17,953 bases of DNA, from positions 1 through 17,953 of the forward strand of contig CALBOJ010000060.1 in the NCBI GenBank assembly GCA_937896835.1. The letters run 5' to 3'. Positions 14,713 to 17,953 of this stretch are shown in pieces. A model generated the notes under the pieces. That model was not told the origin of the DNA, ran no database searches, and worked only from the letters and a program-made list of their open reading frames with translations. Numbering within the stretch: position 1 is the stretch's first letter; each line of letters opens with the position of its first letter. Origin of the DNA: an uncultured Collinsella sp. GTDB taxonomy: Bacteria; Actinomycetota; Coriobacteriia; Coriobacteriales; Coriobacteriaceae. The position numbers and the translations under genes are program-made.

Positions 14713-15615
14713 ATGACCCTTCAGCAGCTTCGTTTTCTGATCACCGTGGCAGAGTCCGGCTCAATCAACGCCGCAGCTCAGCGCCTCTATACCGCTCAGT
14801 CCAACATCTCAAACGCCGTCAAAAGCCTGGAACAGGAACTCCATCTGGAGATCTTTACGCGCTCCAGCCGCGGCGTCACGCTCACCAACGACGGCACCGA
14901 GCTTTTGGGCTATGCGCGCCAGGTCGTAGAGCAGGCCGACATGCTCGAGGCACGCTACGAGGACGGCGGCACCCCGCAAGCCCGCCTCGCCATTTCCGCC
15001 CAGCACTACGCCTTTTCGGTCGAGGCCTTTGTCAACGTGGTCGAGCGCTGCCGCGACAGCAAGTTCGAGTTCATCATGCGCGAGACCACCACATCGCAGA
15101 TCATCGATGACGTCCGTGCGTTTCGCAGCGATATCGGCATTCTGTATCTGGATGACTTTAACGCCCGCGTTCTGCAGAAGGCCTTCGCCGATGCCCGCGC
15201 AAGCTTCCATCCCCTATTCGACGCGACGGTCCACGTCTTCGTAAGCGAGCGCCACCCGCTCGCACGTCGCCCCCAGCTCTCCCTTGCCGACCTCACGCCC
15301 TATACGCGCTACAGCTTTGAGCAGGGAACCTCAAACTCCTTCTATTACGCCGAGGAACCCTTTAGCTATATCCCTTGCGACCGCAACATACGAATCTCGG
15401 ACCGCGGAACACTTACTAACTTACTTATCACGTCGAACGGTTACACCCTGTCGACCGGTGTCCTCTCCAATGAAATGCAATGGGGTATGGCATCGATCCC
15501 GTTAGCAGACGCCCCAACGATGCGCGTAGGCTATATCATGCACGACGAGCGCAAGCCCTCTCCCCTCTTGCAGCAATACCTCGACGAACTCAACCGCATC
15601 ATCCATGCCAACTAA
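14713..15615 (+). CDS. LysR family transcriptional regulator
   Basis: A 300-aa DNA-binding regulator. The winged helix-turn-helix occupies residues 1-60 (TLQQLRFLITVAESGSINAA, then AQRLYTAQSNISNAVKSLEQ and the wing), followed by a linker helix and a periplasmic-binding-like effector domain (about 90-295). ATG 14713 is preferred over 14704 because GAAAGG ends 9 nt upstream of the former and abuts the latter, and family members start close to TLQQLR. It diverges from metY across a short region holding a LysR-type palindrome. This makes control of sulfur assimilation or methionine synthesis, as by CysB or MetR, a reasonable inference. The effector is unknown. Confidence 0.92.
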   Translation: MTLQQLRFLITVAESGSINAAAQRLYTAQSNISNAVKSLEQELHLEIFTRSSRGVTLTNDGTELLGYARQVVEQADMLEARYEDGGTPQARLAISAQHYAFSVEAFVNVVERCRDSKFEFIMRETTTSQIIDDVRAFRSDIGILYLDDFNARVLQKAFADARASFHPLFDATVHVFVSERHPLARRPQLSLADLTPYTRYSFEQGTSNSFYYAEEPFSYIPCDRNIRISDRGTLTNLLITSNGYTLSTGVLSNEMQWGMASIPLADAPTMRVGYIMHDERKPSPLLQQYLDELNRIIHAN

Positions 15616-15650
15616 CTGTCGGAAGACGGGGTAGAAATCGTAGATTGCTA

Positions 15651-15676
15651 GCCCCCGGCGGGCATGGCGCTACAAT
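15651..15676 (+). promoter_or_regulatory. -10 element upstream of rnhA
   Basis: TACAAT (15671-15676) lies about 40 nt upstream of the RNase HI start. TTGCTA (15645-15650) is present but with a 20-bp spacer, so the -35 is unclear. A small GCCC/GGGC hairpin (15651-15663) sits between them. No other feature is visible between the LysR stop and rnhA. Confidence 0.4.
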
Positions 15677-15714
15677 GGTCACTCACACGAAACGCGCCCA
15701 ACGAAAGGAAGCCC

Positions 15715-16200
15715 GTGAAGGTCATCATCTATACCGACGGCTCGGCCCGATCAAATCCGGGACGCGGCGGCTACGGCGCCGTGCTCAAATACACCAACCC
15801 CGCCGGCAAGACCTTTACCTCCGAGCTTTCGCGCGGTTACGCCAAGACCACCAACAACCGCATGGAGCTCATGGCCGTTATCGTGGCGCTCGAGGCGCTC
15901 AACCGCCCCTGCGAGGTCGAAGTCCATTCCGATTCGCAGTACGTCGTCAACGCCTTTAACAAGCACTGGATCGACGGCTGGAAAAAGCGCGGATGGAAAA
16001 CCGCCAACAAGCAGCCCGTCAAGAACCGCGACCTGTGGGAACGCCTGCTTGCCGCAAAGAGCAAGCACAAAGTGGAGTTCATCTGGGTTAAGGGGCATGC
16101 CGGCCACGAGCTCAATGAGCGCTGCGACGAGCTCGCCACCACCGCGGCCGACGGAGCCAACCTCGATATCGACACCGGCTTTAGCGAGAGCGACCTGTAA
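15715..16200 (+). CDS. rnhA: ribonuclease HI
   Basis: A 161-aa endonuclease that removes RNA from RNA-DNA hybrids, as in R-loops and primers. The catalytic acids are all visible: D8 (YTDGSARSNPG), E51 (NNRMELMAV), D73 (VHSDSQYVVN) and D138 (NERCDELA), with the assisting histidine H128 in VKGHAGH. The basic handle region WKKRGWKTANKQPVKNRDLW (89-108) is present, as in E. coli RNase HI. GTG 15715 is chosen because GAAAGGAA ends 4 nt upstream; an in-frame ATG at 15664 lies before the promoter-like element. Neighbours are unrelated metabolic genes. Confidence 0.96.
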   Translation: MKVIIYTDGSARSNPGRGGYGAVLKYTNPAGKTFTSELSRGYAKTTNNRMELMAVIVALEALNRPCEVEVHSDSQYVVNAFNKHWIDGWKKRGWKTANKQPVKNRDLWERLLAAKSKHKVEFIWVKGHAGHELNERCDELATTAADGANLDIDTGFSESDL

Positions 16201-16225
16201 CGGCGTTTTCGCACGCTATTTCCTG

Positions 16226-16271
16226 CCCCCTCGCGCTACACTCATCCTGTAAACCGAACGGCACGAGGGGG
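16226..16271 (+). promoter_or_regulatory. -10 element and flanking inverted repeat before the second oxidoreductase
   Basis: TACACT (16237-16242) is a plausible -10 hexamer. It is bracketed by CCCCCTCG (16226-16233) and CGAGGGGG (16264-16271), a perfect 8-bp inverted repeat whose right arm is the ribosome binding site of the next gene. The left arm would lie upstream of the transcript start, so any function is at DNA level. Confidence 0.35.
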
Positions 16272-16275
16272 ATAC

Positions 16276-17382
16276 ATGCTGCGTATAGCGACCATCGGCA
16301 CATCCATGATTACCGACGACTTTATCCAAGTCGTCAACGCCAATGACCAAGCCGCGTTTGTGGGCACGCTCTCGCGCGATGCAGATCGCGGCGCCGCCTT
16401 CACCACTAAGCATGGCGGCGAGCGTAACTTCACCGCACTTGACGAGCTTGCGTCCGCCGACGACGTCGACGCCGTCTACATCGGCAGCCCCAATGCGCTC
16501 CACTACGAGCAGGCGCTCGCCTGTATCGCCGGCGGCAAGCACGTTATCGTCGAAAAGCCTTTTTGTGCCACCGAGGCGCAGGCGTTCGAGGTCTTTCGCG
16601 CAGCCGAGGCGGCGGGCGTCGTAGCCCTCGAGGCCATGCGCCCGCTCCATGACCCCGCCTTCCACGCCATCGAGGACGCCCTGGGCGAGATTGCACCCAT
16701 TCGTCGTGCATCGTTGCGCTTTGGCAAGTATTCTTCGCGCTACAACGAGGTTCTCGCGGGGCGCGCCACCAATATCTTCGACTGCAATATGGCATCGGGT
16801 TCCCTCATGGACATTGGCGTCTACACCGTCGAGCCCATGGTCGAGATTTTCGGCATGCCCTCCGGCCTTACGAGCATGGCCACCCTGCTCGACCCCACCA
16901 CGCGACAGCTCACGCACGGCCCCATCGACGGCTGCGGATCCATCCTCGCCAGTTACGGCGGTGGCCGTATCTCCGTCGAGCTCGCGCACTCCAAAATTAC
17001 GAATGACCTACTGCCCTCGCAGATCGAAGGCGAGCGTGGCACTATCCAGATCGACCATCTGTCCACGCCCCGCAACGTCCGCATCGACTATCGCGGCGAC
17101 GTCGTACGCGGCTCGGCGACCGAGGCACCGCGCGAACAGGGCGACAACGGCCGCGTGCTCGACCTGCCCAAATCGAGCAACACTATGGAATACGAACTCA
17201 CAGACTTTATCACCGCCATCGGCGGCATCGATAACGTTAAGGAAGAGATTTGGGAGACCCCGGCGGGACGCCACGAGCTTGGCCACTACCGCGATGTCAC
17301 GCTCGTCTCACTGCGCATCATGGATGCCGTGCGCCAGCAGGCCGGCATAACCTTCCCGGCTGACGCAGGCAAGCAGGCATAG
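16276..17382 (+). CDS. Gfo/Idh/MocA family oxidoreductase (copy 2)
   Basis: A 368-aa NAD(P)-dependent oxidoreductase. The Rossmann segment reads IATIGTSMITDDF, with GTS in place of the standard GxGxxG, a variant seen in part of the family. The EKP motif (93-95, IVEKPFCA) and the SLMDIGVYTVE segment are present. The C-terminal domain shares the family layout with the gene at 8063-9082, but the two are clearly diverged and not a recent duplication. The substrate is unknown; sugars or inositol-like compounds are typical. The ATG has GAGGGGG 4 nt upstream. The acylphosphatase-like gene starts 2 nt after the stop, so both are probably cotranscribed. Confidence 0.9.
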   Translation: MLRIATIGTSMITDDFIQVVNANDQAAFVGTLSRDADRGAAFTTKHGGERNFTALDELASADDVDAVYIGSPNALHYEQALACIAGGKHVIVEKPFCATEAQAFEVFRAAEAAGVVALEAMRPLHDPAFHAIEDALGEIAPIRRASLRFGKYSSRYNEVLAGRATNIFDCNMASGSLMDIGVYTVEPMVEIFGMPSGLTSMATLLDPTTRQLTHGPIDGCGSILASYGGGRISVELAHSKITNDLLPSQIEGERGTIQIDHLSTPRNVRIDYRGDVVRGSATEAPREQGDNGRVLDLPKSSNTMEYELTDFITAIGGIDNVKEEIWETPAGRHELGHYRDVTLVSLRIMDAVRQQAGITFPADAGKQA

Positions 17383-17384
17383 CG

Positions 17385-17795
17385 ATGGGCTTCTTCGATA
17401 CGTTCTTCTCCAGCGTCACCGGCGGCAGTCGAGAGCCTCAAAAACCATCAAACGTCGAGCTCGAGCTGCGCCGCAGGCTTACCGTGCTCGCAAGCGACGA
17501 GGCCACTCAAGACACTCCCCTGCGCTATTTCCTGCGCTGGGCGGGGCAAGTCCAAGGCGTTGGCTTTCGCTTTACCAACACCAACCTCGCGCAGGCACGC
17601 GCGCTCACCGGCTGGGTGCGTAACATGGAAGACGGCTCAGTCGAGATGGAGATACAGGGAGCTCCGGCAAATATCCTATCTCATCTCGAGGCGCTTCATG
17701 CCTCCTACGAGCGCATGGGGACGCGTTTTCGCCTCGTAGACGCCCAGGCCCGAGCCCCACTTGCCAATGAGGACGGTTTCACGCCTCGTTATTAG
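17385..17795 (+). CDS. acylphosphatase-like protein with N-terminal extension
   Basis: A 136-aa protein whose residues about 48-136 form an acylphosphatase domain: GQVQGVGFRF (54-63, catalytic R62) and LTGWVRNMEDGSVEMEIQG (74-92, catalytic N80). Acylphosphatases hydrolyse the carboxyl-phosphate bond of acyl phosphates and are usually about 90 aa. The extra 47 N-terminal residues (MGFFDTFFSS, then a polar segment) have no recognised role. The start follows the upstream stop by 2 nt, suggesting translational coupling, but a classical ribosome binding site is weak, so a shorter form from an internal start is possible. Confidence 0.85.
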   Translation: MGFFDTFFSSVTGGSREPQKPSNVELELRRRLTVLASDEATQDTPLRYFLRWAGQVQGVGFRFTNTNLAQARALTGWVRNMEDGSVEMEIQGAPANILSHLEALHASYERMGTRFRLVDAQARAPLANEDGFTPRY

Positions 17796-17856
17796 TATTG
17801 TGTGCTAAATACGGTATCATTTACCTACGACCGTTGATAGAAAAGAGGCGAGGCGC

Positions 17857-17953
17857 ATGGCGGTGCAAAGAAGGAATACCAGGCAGCGAAAGCTGGTTCT
17901 TGACGCCGTGCGCCAAAGCTATAACCATCCCACCGCCGACGAAATCTACAACG
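17857..17953 (+). CDS. Fur family transcriptional regulator, 5' fragment
   Basis: The first 32 codons of a gene cut by the window end: MAVQRRNTRQRKLVLDAVRQ, then SYNHPTADEIYN. The pattern T-x-Q-R-K-L-V-L-x-A-V followed by HPTADEIY is the start of the winged-helix domain of Fur/PerR/Zur repressors. Metal or peroxide specificity cannot be told from this part. AAGAGG and GAGG upstream of the ATG can act as ribosome binding site. A weak TTAGTA-17-TATCAT promoter (17792-17820) overlaps the preceding stop codon. Confidence 0.8.
   Translation, partial: MAVQRRNTRQRKLVLDAVRQSYNHPTADEIYN

Noticed and set aside
8063..17382. The two Gfo/Idh/MocA genes considered as a recent duplication.
   Set aside because: They differ in Rossmann motif, length and most residues, so they are separate family members.
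17798..17820. An AT-rich stretch before the Fur-family gene considered as a Fur or PerR box.
   Set aside because: Only a 4-bp TTAG/CTAA repeat and a loose AAAT/ATTT symmetry are present, too weak to call an operator.

Overview
The window looks like chromosome from a gut-type actinobacterium of the class Coriobacteriia, most likely Collinsella or a close relative. This is an inference from the high GC content, the strong AGGAGG-type ribosome binding sites paired with frequent GTG and TTG starts, and the gene repertoire (DUF3793 plus short flavodoxin, aldo/keto reductase with a ferredoxin tail, YolD-paired Y-family polymerase). No rRNA, tRNA, transposase, prophage or CRISPR array is visible.

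Layout. 1-1929 (+): Y-family DNA polymerase overlapping a YolD-like gene, a mutagenic repair pair. 1956-2339 (-): small membrane-anchored heavy-metal (HMA) protein with a CsoR-like palindrome over its promoter. 2514-3683 (+): DUF3793 protein and flavodoxin. A bidirectional terminator follows. 3799-6904 (-): complete polar amino-acid ABC importer (lipoprotein receptor, hairpin, permease with an unusual secreted N-terminal domain, ATPase). 7052-10363 (-): endonuclease IV, a Gfo/Idh/MocA oxidoreductase and an aldo/keto reductase with a 4Fe-4S tail. Two related 63-nt hairpin elements sit between these three genes, each just upstream of a ribosome binding site. 10625-11539 (+): PanE-like ketopantoate reductase. 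11647-12817 (-): a tiny membrane protein and a secreted protein. 13130-14440 (-): O-acetylhomoserine sulfhydrylase behind a leader encoding a 17-codon peptide, divergent from a LysR regulator (14713-15615, +). 15715-17795 (+): RNase HI, a second Gfo/Idh/MocA oxidoreductase and an acylphosphatase-like protein. The window ends inside the 5' end of a Fur-family regulator gene.

How the parts may work together. The importer has all its parts and a clear promoter, with a hairpin that could set a higher receptor level. The sulfhydrylase, its leader peptide and the divergent LysR gene form a plausible sulfur-amino-acid control unit. The HMA protein, DUF3793 and flavodoxin suggest metal-responsive redox physiology, which is inferred from family context. 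The rest looks like ordinary housekeeping metabolism and repair.

The most unusual signals are non-coding. The first is the pair of hairpin elements whose stems differ by four consecutive compensatory base pairs. The second is the metY-type leader, with a well-placed ribosome binding site, a short peptide containing Cys and Met, and a hairpin over its stop codon.
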